Assembly: GCF_014637085.1 (NCBI RefSeq)
Contig: NZ_BMEU01000008.1
Span: 94,298 to 158,297, forward strand
Reading direction: 5' to 3'
DNA length: 64,000 nt
From: Comamonas phosphati
GTDB lineage: Bacteria > Pseudomonadota > Gammaproteobacteria > Burkholderiales > Burkholderiaceae_C
Shown here: in pieces, positions 15,639-24,715 of the stretch
Layout of the letters: the number at the start of each line of letters is the position of its first letter
Numbering within the stretch: the stretch's first letter is position 1
Notes under the pieces: model-generated
Told to the model about the DNA's origin: nothing
What the model saw: the letters and a program-made list of their open reading frames with translations, nothing else
Database searches by the model: none
Made by a program: the position numbers and the translations under genes

Positions 15639-17093
15639 TTGGATTGGATCGCTTCCCAGATCGGCCACGAGAGCGTGAGATGGTGGTTTTCCATCGGCTG
15701 GTCGTTCTACATCGTGGTGGTCAGCATCTGGATTCTGCTGCAGCGCAGCGCCCCGGTGGCCACACTGAGCTGGCTGCTGTCCATGGCGGCGCTGCCCGGC
15801 CTGGGTCTGGTGATCTATTACTTCTTCGGACCCCAGCGCCTGAAGCGCCAGCGCATCAAGCGGCTGCGCTCGCGCAAGCGCTCCAAGGTGCGGGCCAGCA
15901 TGCAGAGGCTGCGCGAGCGCATGCCGGGCGGGGATCTGCGCCTGCACCAGGTGGCGCGGCTGGTGGCTGCCGCCAGCGATTTCCCGGTCAGCAGCGCGAC
16001 CGGCATGCGCCTGCTGACGGGAGGCGCCGCGACCTTCGATGCCATTGCCGAGGCCGTGCGGGCGGCCCGCCACCATGTGCATCTGGAGTACTACATCTAT
16101 GAGCCGGACCGGACCGGCACGGCGCTGCGCGATCTGCTGGTGGAAAAGGCCCGAGCCGGCGTGACGGTGCGGCTGCTGATCGACGCCCTGGGCTCCAAGA
16201 AGCTGGGGCGCAAGTTCCTGAAGCCGCTGCTGGAGGCCGGCGCCCAGGTGGCGCGCTTTCACGACACCAGGATAGGCCGGCGCCTGCGGCCGGTGATCAA
16301 TTACCGCACCCACCGCAAGATACTGGTCTGTGACGGGCTGGTGGGCTTCACGGGCGGCGTCAACGTCACCGATGAGGAAAACGAACGCATCCGCGGCGAT
16401 GCCTACCACGATGTGCATCTGCATGTGGAAGGCCCCATCGTGAACTGGCTGCAGACGGTATTCATGGAAGACTGGGCCTACGCGCTGGAGAAAGCGCCGG
16501 CCCAGCTCGCGGTGGATGTGGAGGCGCTGCTGCCCGACATGCCCGATGGCGAGATTCCCATGCAGCTCATCACCTCGGGTCCGGACAGCGGGCTGCACGC
16601 CATTTACCGCGCCCATCTGGCGGCCATCAACGCAGCCGAGCAGCGGGTCTGGCTGACCACGCCGTACTTCGTACCCACCGAGGCGGCGCTGGCCGCTCTG
16701 ACCAATGCTTCTCTGCGTGGCGTGGACGTGCAGATACTGGTGCCGAAAAAGTCCGATTCAGCCCTGGTGACGGGCGCTGCGCGCTCCTATTTCGATGAGC
16801 TGATCCGCAGCGGCGTGCGCGTCTACGAGTATGAGGCCCGCATGCTGCACTCCAAGACCCTGGTGGTGGACGAAAACCTCGCCATCATCGGTACGGCCAA
16901 CTTCGACTACCGCAGTTTCTTCCTCAACTTCGAGGTCTGCCTCATCGGCTACGGCCCCGAGCTCAACCGGCATCTGGCCGATCAGTTCCTGGTCGATCTG
17001 CGGCAATCCCACCCGGTCTCCTATAAAAGCGAAAAAGGCCTGGGCCGGCGGCTGTTCAGCTCCGCGGCGCGGCTATGCTCGCCGCTGCTCTGA
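15639..17093 (+). CDS. Cardiolipin synthase, phospholipase D family
   Basis: A 484-residue membrane enzyme that joins two phosphatidylglycerols to cardiolipin. Two N-terminal hydrophobic helices (about residues 10-55) are followed by a basic segment and two HKD motifs: HRKILVCDG near residue 225 and HSKTLVVDE near 405, the second with GTANFDYRSFFLNFE. The start is a TTG at 15639, with GAGGAG seven bases upstream; it gives the usual family length of about 480. No ATG is near. The sirtuin gene at 17123 follows by 29 bases. Confidence 0.92.
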   Translation: MDWIASQIGHESVRWWFSIGWSFYIVVVSIWILLQRSAPVATLSWLLSMAALPGLGLVIYYFFGPQRLKRQRIKRLRSRKRSKVRASMQRLRERMPGGDLRLHQVARLVAAASDFPVSSATGMRLLTGGAATFDAIAEAVRAARHHVHLEYYIYEPDRTGTALRDLLVEKARAGVTVRLLIDALGSKKLGRKFLKPLLEAGAQVARFHDTRIGRRLRPVINYRTHRKILVCDGLVGFTGGVNVTDEENERIRGDAYHDVHLHVEGPIVNWLQTVFMEDWAYALEKAPAQLAVDVEALLPDMPDGEIPMQLITSGPDSGLHAIYRAHLAAINAAEQRVWLTTPYFVPTEAALAALTNASLRGVDVQILVPKKSDSALVTGAARSYFDELIRSGVRVYEYEARMLHSKTLVVDENLAIIGTANFDYRSFFLNFEVCLIGYGPELNRHLADQFLVDLRQSHPVSYKSEKGLGRRLFSSAARLCSPLL

Positions 17094-17122
17094 GCGGGTT
17101 TCAAACAAATCTCCCTGCGGAA

Positions 17123-17965
17123 ATGACCATACCAGACACCTTGATCGACACGCGCCAGCGCTGGCTGGAATGGGGCCTGGCGCGCAGACGGCTGCTGGTG
17201 ATCAGCGGCGCGGGCTGCAGCACCGAAGTCGGCATTCCCGATTACCGCGACGAGGACGGCGCCTGGAAGCGGCCCCAGCCCGTGACCTTCCAGGCCTTCA
17301 TGGGCGACGAGCAGGTGAGAAAGCGCTATTGGGCGCGCAGCATGCTGGGTTGGCGCGTGATGGGCCAGGCCCGGCCCGGAACGGCCCACCAGGCCCTGGC
17401 CCTGCTGGAGCAAAAGGGCCGCATCGAGCTGCTGCTCACGCAGAATGTGGACGGGCTGCACAGCGCGGCCGGCAACCTGCAGACGCTGGACCTGCACGGC
17501 CGCATCGATACCGTGCGCTGCATGGACTGCGGCCAGCGCCATGCGCGCGCCCATCTGCAGCAGCGCCTGCTGGAGTGCAATCCGCTGTGGGCGCGCCTGT
17601 ACGCGGCGCCCGCACCCGACGGCGATGCGGACCTGGAGCACCAGGATTTCAGCGGCTTCGAGGTGCCGGCCTGCCCGCATTGCGGCACCGGCCTGCTCAA
17701 GCCCGATGTGGTGTTCTTCGGCGAATCCGTGCCGCGCGACCGCGTGCAGGCCGGCCTGGATGGCGTGGCGCGCTGCGACGGCGTGCTGATCGCGGGCTCC
17801 TCGCTCATGGTGTATTCGGGCTACCGCTTTGCGCTGGCCGCCGCCGGGCAGGGCAGGAGCCTGGTGGCCGTCAACCAGGGCCGCACGCGCGCCGACGAAC
17901 TGCTGGACTTCAAGCACGCCGGCGATGTGGGCCAGGCCTTGATGGAGCTGGCGCGGGCGGCCTGA
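17123..17965 (+). CDS. NAD-dependent protein deacylase, Sir2 family (SIRT4-like)
   Basis: A 280-residue sirtuin of class II. Motifs: GAGCSTEVGIPDYRDEDG, then VRKRYWARSMLGW, which resembles the RYWARN segment of human SIRT4, LLTQNVDGLHSAAG, the catalytic histidine in LDLHGRID, zinc cysteines in RCMDC and CPHC, and VVFFGESVP. SIRT4-type enzymes are weak deacetylases and have been reported to remove lipoyl or larger acyl groups or to ADP-ribosylate targets. It differs from the CobB-like sirtuin at 4715, which has the class III Tyr/Arg pair. It probably shares a transcript with cls. Confidence 0.92.
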   Translation: MTIPDTLIDTRQRWLEWGLARRRLLVISGAGCSTEVGIPDYRDEDGAWKRPQPVTFQAFMGDEQVRKRYWARSMLGWRVMGQARPGTAHQALALLEQKGRIELLLTQNVDGLHSAAGNLQTLDLHGRIDTVRCMDCGQRHARAHLQQRLLECNPLWARLYAAPAPDGDADLEHQDFSGFEVPACPHCGTGLLKPDVVFFGESVPRDRVQAGLDGVARCDGVLIAGSSLMVYSGYRFALAAAGQGRSLVAVNQGRTRADELLDFKHAGDVGQALMELARAA

Positions 17966-18018
17966 GGTGGCCTGAGTTTTCGCGGCGGGCATTCGGTTCG
18001 CGGGCATACTTCGGCCCC

Positions 18019-19458
18019 ATGGCTCATACCTTCTTCTGGCACGACTACGAAACCTTTGGCGCCCAGCCGCGCTACGACCGGCCCGCGCAATTCGCGGGCA
18101 TACGCACGGATGAGCAGCTCAACGAAATCGGTGCGCCCGTCATGTGGTACTGCCGGCCGGCCAACGACTATCTGCCCGATCCGCAATCCTGCCTGATCAC
18201 GGGCATCACGCCCCAGCAGGCGCTGGAGCACGGCATTCCCGAGGCCGAGTTCTCGGCCCGCATCGAGGCCGAGCTGGCCCAGGCCGGCACCGTGGGCGTG
18301 GGCTACAACACCATACGCTTCGACGACGAGATCACGCGCTTCATGTTCTGGCGCAACCTCACCGATCCCTATGCACGCGAATGGCAGAACGGCTGTGGCC
18401 GCTGGGATCTGCTGGACGTGGTGCGTATGGTCTATGCGCTGCGGCCCGAGGGCATAACATGGCCGACCAAGGAAGACGGCAGTGCGAGCTTCAAGCTCGA
18501 GGATCTGGCCCGCGCCAACGGCCTGCTGCACGAGCAGGCCCACGATGCCTTGAGCGATGTGCGTGCCACGATTGCGCTGGCAAGGTTGATCCGCGACAAG
18601 CAGCCGCGCCTGTTCGACTTTGCCTTCGGTCTGCATAAGAAAGATGCGGCGCTGCGCGAGATGGGCCTGCCTGCCACGCAGCAGCATGCGCGCCCGTTCC
18701 TGCATGTGACGGGCATGATCCGCCCCGAGCGCGGCTGCATCGCCATGATGTGGCCGCTGGCCACGCACCCGGTCAACAAGAACGAGGTCATCTGCTGGGA
18801 TCTGTCGCAAGACCCCGGCGAGCTGGCCGGCATCAGCGCCGAAGACCTGCGCCTGCGCCTGTTCACACGCCAGGCCGATCTGCCCGAGGGCGTGGCGCGC
18901 CTGCCCATCAAGAGCATCCACGTCAACAAGTCGCCCATGGTGGTGGGCAGCCTCAAGACCCTGAGCCCGGCCATGGCCGAGAAGTGGGGCATGGACATGG
19001 AGCAAAGCCTCAAGCACGCGGCCGTGGCGCGCGATCTGCCCGACATGAGCGCGCAGTGGAAGGCCGTGTTCACGCGAGAAGCCGGCGAGCCTCTTGATGC
19101 GGATCAGGACCTGTACGGCGGTTTTGTGGGCAACGAAGACCGCCGCGGCCTCATGCAGATCAAAAAGCTCTCGCCTCAGGAGCTGGCGCTGGACAAGACC
19201 GGTTTTGACGATGCCCGTCTGACGGAGCTGGTCTGGCGCTACCGCGCGCGCAACTTCCCGGCGACGCTGACCGAGGCAGAGCGCCGGCGCTGGGAACAGC
19301 ACCGCGTGGCCTGTTTGATCGAAGGGCAGGGCGGGGCGCGCACGGCCGAGCAGATGTTCGCCATGATCGATGCGCTGTCGGAGACCGCGGACGAGCGCGG
19401 CGAGGAGATCCTGGGCGATCTCTACGACTACGGCTGTGCGCTGGTGCCCGAAGATTGA
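18019..19458 (+). CDS. sbcB: Exodeoxyribonuclease I
   Basis: A 479-residue 3' to 5' single-strand DNA exonuclease. DEDDh motifs are in place: HDYETFG near the N terminus, VGYNTIRFDDE, and HDALSDVRATIALARL. The C-terminal SH3-like and helical parts are present, with KSPMVVGSLKTLSP and LVWRYRARNFP. Length equals the Escherichia coli enzyme (about 475). The start is the first ATG before FFWHDYETFG. It works with RecJ and others in mismatch repair and recombination. A hairpin follows the stop at 19459-19487. Confidence 0.95.
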   Translation: MAHTFFWHDYETFGAQPRYDRPAQFAGIRTDEQLNEIGAPVMWYCRPANDYLPDPQSCLITGITPQQALEHGIPEAEFSARIEAELAQAGTVGVGYNTIRFDDEITRFMFWRNLTDPYAREWQNGCGRWDLLDVVRMVYALRPEGITWPTKEDGSASFKLEDLARANGLLHEQAHDALSDVRATIALARLIRDKQPRLFDFAFGLHKKDAALREMGLPATQQHARPFLHVTGMIRPERGCIAMMWPLATHPVNKNEVICWDLSQDPGELAGISAEDLRLRLFTRQADLPEGVARLPIKSIHVNKSPMVVGSLKTLSPAMAEKWGMDMEQSLKHAAVARDLPDMSAQWKAVFTREAGEPLDADQDLYGGFVGNEDRRGLMQIKKLSPQELALDKTGFDDARLTELVWRYRARNFPATLTEAERRRWEQHRVACLIEGQGGARTAEQMFAMIDALSETADERGEEILGDLYDYGCALVPED

Positions 19459-19487
19459 GCGCCGCTGCGACCGCAGATCAGCGGCGC
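19459..19487 (+). terminator. Hairpin after sbcB
   Basis: GCGCCGCTG (19459-19467) pairs with CAGCGGCGC (19479-19487), starting directly after the sbcB stop. No U-run follows, so termination is uncertain; it may stabilise the 3' end. Confidence 0.45.
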
Positions 19488-19510
19488 ATGAAACTGGCGT
19501 GTTCCAAGTC

Positions 19511-19588
19511 AGAGACATCGAGCAAGGGCCGCCCCGCAGCGAGGATGTCGTCCCCCTTCCAGGGGGAAGCGGCGTAGCCGCTAGGGGG
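19511..19588. repeat. GC-rich intergenic repeat, copy 1
   Basis: On the minus strand this reads CCCCCTAGCGGCTACGCCGC, then a CCCCC...GGGGG hairpin, GACGACATCCTCGC and GGGCGGCCCTTGCTCGATG. The same order of blocks recurs at 51904-51985, and in shortened or altered form at 24653-24714 and 50526-50656. It lies between the convergent sbcB and SpmAB genes. Confidence 0.7.
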
Positions 19589-20818
19589 TTAGCCAAAAAA
19601 TTTGTAGCACACGGCAATCGCGGCCACCACGCCGGCCAGCTCGGCCACCAGCGCGCAGGCCACGGCATGGCGGGCGCGCTGTATGCCCACGGCGCCGAAG
19701 TACACGGCCAGCACGTAGAAGGTGGTCTCGGTGCTGCCTTGCACGGTGGCGGCCGTCAGCGCGGCAAAGCTGTCCACGCCATGGCTTTGCATGGTCTCGA
19801 TCAGCATGGCACGCGCGGCGCTGCCTGAGAAGGGCTTGACCAGCGCTGTGGGCAGGGCATCGACAAAGCGCGCATCCATGCCCACGGCATCGACCACCCA
19901 GCGTATGCCCGAGAGCACGTATTCCAGCGCCCCCGAGGCGCGGAACACGCCCACGGCGCAGAGCATGGCCACGAGATAGGGCAGCAACCCCCTGGCCACG
20001 TCGAAGCCTTCCTTGGCACCTTCGATGAAGCTGTCGTACACGGCCGCTTTTTTGTACGCGCCCAGGGCCACGAACAGCACGACCAGCGCGAACAGCGTGA
20101 GATTGCCCATGAGCGAGGACAGGTGGGCCAGCGCTGCAGCGCTGAGCGTGGTGAGAAAGGCCATGAAGGCCGCCAGGGCCAGTCCCACGGGCAGCAGATA
20201 GGCCAGCACCACGGGGCTGAACAGCGGCAGGCGTTGCACCACGGCGACGCTCAGCAGGCCGACCAGTGTGGAGGCCGAGGTGGCCAGCAAAATCGGCAGA
20301 AAGACCAGCGTCGGGTCGGGCGCGCCCTGCTGCAGGCGGTACATGAAGATGGTGACGGGCAGCAGCGTGAGCGAGGAGGCGTTGAGCACCAGGAACAGGA
20401 TTTGCGCATTGGTGGCGGTGTCCGGGCGCGGGTTGAGCTCCTGCAGCGCGCGCATGGCCTTGAGGCCCATGGGCGTGGCCGCATTGTCCAGGCCCAGGCC
20501 GTTGGCCGCGAAGTTCAGCGTGATCAGTCCCAGGGCCGGGTGGCCGCGCGGCACCTCGGGCATGAGCTTGGCAAACAGCGGGCCCAGCATGCGGGCCAGC
20601 CATTCCACGATGCCGGCCTTTTCCGCGATGCGCAGAAAGCCCAGCCACAGCGTGAGCGTGCCGAACAGCAGCACCATGACCTCGACCGAGAGCCTGGCCA
20701 TGGCGAACAAGGCCTGCACCATGGTGGCAAACACTTCGGCCTGGCCGCCGATCAGCCATTGCGCGAATGCGGCAACGGCTGCCACGAGAAAAAAGCCTAG
20801 CCACAAGGCATTGAGCAT
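19589..20818 (-). CDS. Fused SpmA/SpmB nucleoside-recognition membrane protein
   Basis: A 409-residue integral membrane protein with two nucleoside-recognition (Gate) domains, equivalent to Bacillus spore maturation proteins SpmA and SpmB joined in one chain. The first half contains LFGTLTLWLGFLRIAEKAG and LGLDNAATPMGLKAM; the second contains YDSFIEGAKEGFDVARGLLPYLVAM, ALVKPFSGSAARAML and GSTETTFYVLAVYFGAVG. About ten hydrophobic segments are visible. The organism is not a spore-former, so the role must differ; transport of a small solute is possible. Start at 20818 is chosen because the preceding 22 residues are hydrophilic and family members begin at MLNALW-like sequence. Confidence 0.88.
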   Translation of the reverse strand: MLNALWLGFFLVAAVAAFAQWLIGGQAEVFATMVQALFAMARLSVEVMVLLFGTLTLWLGFLRIAEKAGIVEWLARMLGPLFAKLMPEVPRGHPALGLITLNFAANGLGLDNAATPMGLKAMRALQELNPRPDTATNAQILFLVLNASSLTLLPVTIFMYRLQQGAPDPTLVFLPILLATSASTLVGLLSVAVVQRLPLFSPVVLAYLLPVGLALAAFMAFLTTLSAAALAHLSSLMGNLTLFALVVLFVALGAYKKAAVYDSFIEGAKEGFDVARGLLPYLVAMLCAVGVFRASGALEYVLSGIRWVVDAVGMDARFVDALPTALVKPFSGSAARAMLIETMQSHGVDSFAALTAATVQGSTETTFYVLAVYFGAVGIQRARHAVACALVAELAGVVAAIAVCYKFFG

Positions 20819-21044
20819 GGAAATATCTTCTGGTTTTGCGTGAGTCAGCGCGATTGTGGCGCCATCCGCGCCGGTCGCCGCCAAAATTTGGCCAGAACCG
20901 AACCTGAAGGTAGTTTGGGGCTGTCAAGCTCTGGCCCTGGACATGGCATGGCCGCAGCGGCGGGTGTATAACCGCGCTTCGCAATTTTTCAGCCGGCCGA
21001 GCGGCAAGCTACGGCCATCCTCCACTCATCAAGGAATCGCACCC

Positions 21045-21749
21045 ATGGGCGCGCAATGGAAAGCAAAGGGCAAGGCACTGGTGGCCGACGCCAAAGGCAA
21101 GCTGTTCGGCAAGCTGGTCAAGGAAATCACGGTCGCAGCCCGTCTCGGCGGCGGCGACCCTGCCGCAAACTCCCGACTGCGCATGGCCGTTGAAGCTGCC
21201 CGCAAGGCTTCCATGCCCAAGGACACGCTGGACCGAGCCGTCAAGAAGGGCTCGGGTGCCGGCGCCGATGCCGTCAACTACTCCAGCGTGCTCTTCGAAG
21301 GCTATGCGCCGCACCGCGTGCCGGTGATGGTCGAATGCCTGACCGACAATCCCAACCGCACGGCACCCAATATGCGTGTGTGCTTCCGCAAGGGCCAGCT
21401 GACGGCCGTGGCCTGGGATTTCGACCATGTGGGCATGATCGAGGGCGAACCCGAGGGCGGCGCCGACGTGGAACTGGCGGCCATAGAGGCGGGGGCCCAG
21501 GACTTCGAGCCGGGCGACGAAGAGGGCGTGACCCTGTTCATCACCGAACCCACCGATCTGGACACCGTCTCCAAGGCCCTGCCCGAGCAAGGCATCAAGG
21601 TGCTGTCGGCCAAGCTGGGCTACAAGGCCAAGAATCCCGTCAGCATGTCCAGCCTCTCTGCCGAGCAGCAGGAGGAGGTGCAGGCCTTCCTGGCCGGCCT
21701 GGAAAACGACGACGACGTGCAGAACGTCTATGCCGGCCTGGTGGACTGA
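21045..21749 (+). CDS. YebC/PmpR-family regulator or translation factor
   Basis: A 234-residue YebC-family protein. It begins [10 protein letters not shown], then [41 protein letters not shown] and [18 protein letters not shown], followed by a two-domain C-terminal part with [20 protein letters not shown]. YebC proteins have been reported both as transcription regulators and as factors that relieve ribosome stalling at prolines. The N terminus lacks the HSKWANIKH form and is closer to the YeeN-like paralogues. AAGGAA is suitably placed before ATG 21045. A strong terminator follows at 21771. Confidence 0.9.
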   Translation: MGAQWKAKGKALVADAKGKLFGKLVKEITVAARLGGGDPAANSRLRMAVEAARKASMPKDTLDRAVKKGSGAGADAVNYSSVLFEGYAPHRVPVMVECLTDNPNRTAPNMRVCFRKGQLTAVAWDFDHVGMIEGEPEGGADVELAAIEAGAQDFEPGDEEGVTLFITEPTDLDTVSKALPEQGIKVLSAKLGYKAKNPVSMSSLSAEQQEEVQAFLAGLENDDDVQNVYAGLVD

Positions 21750-21770
21750 TAGCCCCTCCCGGGGATGGAA

Positions 21771-21799
21771 AAGGAGCTGCGTTGTCGCAGCTCCTTTTT
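21771..21799 (+). terminator. Rho-independent terminator after the YebC gene
   Basis: AAGGAGCTGCG (21771-21781) and CGCAGCTCCTT (21786-21796) form an 11-pair stem with a 4-base loop TTGT, followed by TTT. Confidence 0.9.
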
Positions 21800-21922
21800 G
21801 TATCGGCGAAGCAGCCAAAGAAGGCGCGGATGCAGTCTGGGTCAAAACGTCGTGTCGGGAAAGAGCGGCGTCTTGAAAACAGTGTATCTTGGTCGCCGGT
21901 CACAACAGCAAGAAACACAACT

Positions 21923-23836
21923 ATGTCGCAGACCCATCAAGCTTCGCACGGCGATGGCAGCACAGGCCACGGCAGCAGCCAGACGGCGCTGACACTGGCC
22001 GCATTGGGGGTTGTCTTTGGCGATATCGGCACCAGCCCGCTCTACGCCTTCAAGGAGGCCTTCGCGGGCGCCAACGGCCTGGCGGTCTCGCCGGAGAATG
22101 TGCTGGCGGCGCTTTCTGCGCTGTTCTGGGCCGTGATCGTGGTGGTCGCCATCAAGTACGTCTGGGTGGTGCTGAGCTATGACAACGACGGCGAGGGCGG
22201 CGTGCTGGCACTGACGGCCCTGGCCCACCGGGCCCTGGGCGACAGTTCGCGCCGTTCGCGATTCGTGGTCGGGGCCGGCGTTTTTGCCGCCGCGCTGTTC
22301 TATGGCGATGCCATCATCACGCCGGCCATTTCCGTGCTCTCGGCGGTCGAGGGTCTGAGCATCGCCACGCCCAATTTCGAGCATTTCGTGGTGCCGATCA
22401 CGATTGGCATTCTGATCGGCCTGTTTTCCATACAGATGAAGGGCACGAGCAAGGTGGGGCGGCTGTTCGGCCCGGTCACCATCGTCTGGTTCGTCTGCCT
22501 GGCCTGGGTGGGCGTGCACAGCATCGTGCAGACGCCCATGGTGCTGGAGGCCGTCAATCCGCTGCACGCGCTGCGCTTTGCGGTGCAGCACACGGACAAG
22601 GCCTTCTTCCTGCTCTCGGCCGTGTTCCTGGCCATGACCGGGGCGGAGGCCCTCTATGCCGACATGGGGCACTTCGGCAGCCGGGCCGTGCGCCTGGGCT
22701 GGTTCGGGCTGGTGTTTCCCAGCCTCATGATCAATTACTTCGGCCAGGGCGCGCTGGTGCTGCGCGATGCCGCCGCCGCCGACAACCCGTTCTTCCTGCT
22801 GGCCTCGCCTTCGCTCCTGCTGCCCTTCGTGGTGCTGGCGACGGCGGCCACCGTGATTGCGTCCCAGGCCACGATTTCCGGCGCCTATTCCATGACCTTG
22901 CAGGCCAGCCGCCTGGGCTATCTGCCGCGTGTGCGCGTGCTGCATACCTCGGACGAGGAGCAGGGCCAGATCTATATACCCAGCGTGAACTGGCTGATGC
23001 TGCTGTCCGTGATCGCGCTGGTGCTGGCCTTCAAGTCGTCGGGTGCCTTGGCTGCGGCCTATGGCATAGCGGTGTCGGGCACCATGCTCATCACCACCAT
23101 GCTGGTGGGCTTTGTGGTCTCTCTGGGGCAGAGCCGCCACAAGAAATTGATCCTCGCCGCCCTGGCCTGCTTCGCGGTGCTGGAGATCGGCTTCTTCAGC
23201 TCCAACCTCACCAAGCTGGAGCAGGGCGGCTGGTTCCCGCTGACCATCGGTGCCCTGATCTTCATTGCGCTGACGACCTGGCGGGACGGCACGCAACTGG
23301 TGGCCGAGCACCGCAGCCGCCTGGACATTCCGATGTCGGAGCTGCTGGTCTCGCCGATGACGGGGGTTCCCGTGGTCTCGGGCACGGCCGTGTACCTGAC
23401 TTCCGACCCCAAGCTGGTGCCCAGTGCGCTGTTCCACAATCTCAAGCACTTCAAGGTCATGCACGAGCAGACCGTGTTCCTGCATGTGGTCAATGAAAAC
23501 ACGCCTCATGTGCCCGATGCCCGGCGCCTGCAGCTGCGCCGCCTTTGCAACGGGGTCTGGACCCTGGACATGCATTTCGGCTTTCGCGAGCAGCCCAATA
23601 TTCCGGCGGCGCTCAAACTCATCAAGGCGGACGAAGAGGGCGACATGCCCAATCTGGACCCCATGGTCACCAGCTTCTTCGTGGCCCGCGTCCAGGTGGT
23701 GGACGGCCCCGGTGGCCTGTCCCGGTGGCGCTGTGCCATTTTCGGCTGGATGACGCGGCAGGCGGCCAGTGTCTCCAGCTACTACATGCTGCCCGCCAAC
23801 CAGGTGGTGGAGCTGGGCACACAAGTGGTGCTGTGA
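21923..23836 (+). CDS. kup: Low-affinity potassium transporter Kup
   Basis: A 637-residue KUP-family K+:H+ symporter. The first helix shows LGVVFGDIGTSPLYAFKEAF and the next AALFYGDAIITPAISVLSAVEG. Around twelve membrane segments occupy residues 20 to about 440 and are followed by a soluble C-terminal domain ending in SYYMLPANQVVELGTQVVL. Length fits the family (about 620). It is flanked by terminators on both sides, so it is transcribed alone. Confidence 0.95.
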   Translation: MSQTHQASHGDGSTGHGSSQTALTLAALGVVFGDIGTSPLYAFKEAFAGANGLAVSPENVLAALSALFWAVIVVVAIKYVWVVLSYDNDGEGGVLALTALAHRALGDSSRRSRFVVGAGVFAAALFYGDAIITPAISVLSAVEGLSIATPNFEHFVVPITIGILIGLFSIQMKGTSKVGRLFGPVTIVWFVCLAWVGVHSIVQTPMVLEAVNPLHALRFAVQHTDKAFFLLSAVFLAMTGAEALYADMGHFGSRAVRLGWFGLVFPSLMINYFGQGALVLRDAAAADNPFFLLASPSLLLPFVVLATAATVIASQATISGAYSMTLQASRLGYLPRVRVLHTSDEEQGQIYIPSVNWLMLLSVIALVLAFKSSGALAAAYGIAVSGTMLITTMLVGFVVSLGQSRHKKLILAALACFAVLEIGFFSSNLTKLEQGGWFPLTIGALIFIALTTWRDGTQLVAEHRSRLDIPMSELLVSPMTGVPVVSGTAVYLTSDPKLVPSALFHNLKHFKVMHEQTVFLHVVNENTPHVPDARRLQLRRLCNGVWTLDMHFGFREQPNIPAALKLIKADEEGDMPNLDPMVTSFFVARVQVVDGPGGLSRWRCAIFGWMTRQAASVSSYYMLPANQVVELGTQVVL

Positions 23837-23849
23837 AGCCTGGAAAATG

Positions 23850-23892
23850 ACACCCCACGCTCCCCACGGCGGGTGGGCGCAGGGGTGTTTTT
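23850..23892 (+). terminator. Terminator after kup
   Basis: ACACCCC (23850-23856) pairs with GGGGTGT (23882-23888) across a GC-rich loop and is followed by TTTT on the plus strand. Confidence 0.7.
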
Positions 23893-23914
23893 CATCTCGG
23901 GGCGGCCCGGAGAT

Positions 23915-23949
23915 GAAAAAAGGCCCGGTACCTCGCGATACCGGGCCTT
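23915..23949 (-). terminator. Terminator after upp
   Basis: AAGGCCCGGTA (23920-23930) and TACCGGGCCTT (23939-23949) form an 11-pair stem with an 8-base loop. On the minus strand it is followed by a T-run (23915-23920), 20 bases after the upp stop. Confidence 0.9.
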
Positions 23950-23969
23950 GTCTGTTCAGGGCTGGGCGC

Positions 23970-24602
23970 TTACTTGGTGCCGAAGATGCGGTCGCCCGCA
24001 TCGCCCAGGCCCGGCAGTATGTAGCCGTGGTCGTTGAGTTCACGGTCCACGGCGGCCGTGTAGATATCCACGTCGGGGTGGGCTGCCTGCAGCGTCTTCA
24101 CACCTTCGGGCGCGGCCAGCAGGCACATGAACTTGATGGACTTGGGGCTGCACCTGTCCTTGAGTTGCTGCACGGCGGCGACGGCCGAGTTGCCCGTGGC
24201 CAGCATGGGGTCGACCACGATGGCGTCGCGCTCGCCCATGTTCTCGGGCATCTTGAAGTAGTACTCGACGGGCTTCAGCGTCTCGGGGTCGCGGTACAGG
24301 CCGATATGGCCGATGCGCGCGCCGGGCACCACGTTGAGCATGCCGTCAAGGAAGCCGTTGCCCGCGCGCAGGATGGAGACCAGCACCAGTTTCTTGCCGT
24401 CTATGACCTTGGCGGTCATGGTTTCCAGCGGGGTTTCGATCTCGATGTCCGACAGCGGCATGTCGCGCGTGATCTCATAGGCCATCAGCGTGGACAGTTC
24501 GCCCAGCATGCGGCGAAAGCTGTTGGTGCTGGCTTCCTTGCGGCGCATCAGCGTGAGTTTGTGTTGGACCAGCGGGTGGTCGATCAGGTGCAAAGTGCTC
24601 AT
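23970..24602 (-). CDS. upp: Uracil phosphoribosyltransferase
   Basis: A 210-residue enzyme that makes UMP from uracil and PRPP (pyrimidine salvage). It has [12 protein letters not shown] at the N terminus, [16 protein letters not shown], the PRPP-binding loop [15 protein letters not shown] and the uracil-binding end [17 protein letters not shown]. Length matches the family exactly. It is monocistronic: a terminator follows at 23915 and the next gene upstream is separated by a GC-rich repeat. Confidence 0.97.
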   Translation of the reverse strand: MSTLHLIDHPLVQHKLTLMRRKEASTNSFRRMLGELSTLMAYEITRDMPLSDIEIETPLETMTAKVIDGKKLVLVSILRAGNGFLDGMLNVVPGARIGHIGLYRDPETLKPVEYYFKMPENMGERDAIVVDPMLATGNSAVAAVQQLKDRCSPKSIKFMCLLAAPEGVKTLQAAHPDVDIYTAAVDRELNDHGYILPGLGDAGDRIFGTK

Positions 24603-24652
24603 GTTCTGTATCTTTCATGATGCTGCATGTCATCCGCAGCTTGTAAAACTGG

Positions 24653-24714
24653 CATGCCCCGCAGCAAAGGCCGTCGTCCCCCGGGGGAAGGGGCCGCAGG
24701 CGACCCAGGGGGAA
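24653..24714. repeat. GC-rich intergenic repeat, copy 2 (short form)
   Basis: On the minus strand it contains the CCCCC/GGGGG hairpin block, then GGACGACGGCC and TGCTGCGGGGC, the same order as copies at 19511 and 51904 but without the outer arms. It lies immediately downstream of the dehydratase gene and before upp. Confidence 0.6.
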
Positions 24715-24715
24715 T

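Noticed and set aside
16831-18018. Open frame continuing upstream of sbcB through cls and the sirtuin
   Set aside because: sbcB starts at 18019 with its DEDDh motif; the upstream part is out of frame with two real genes.
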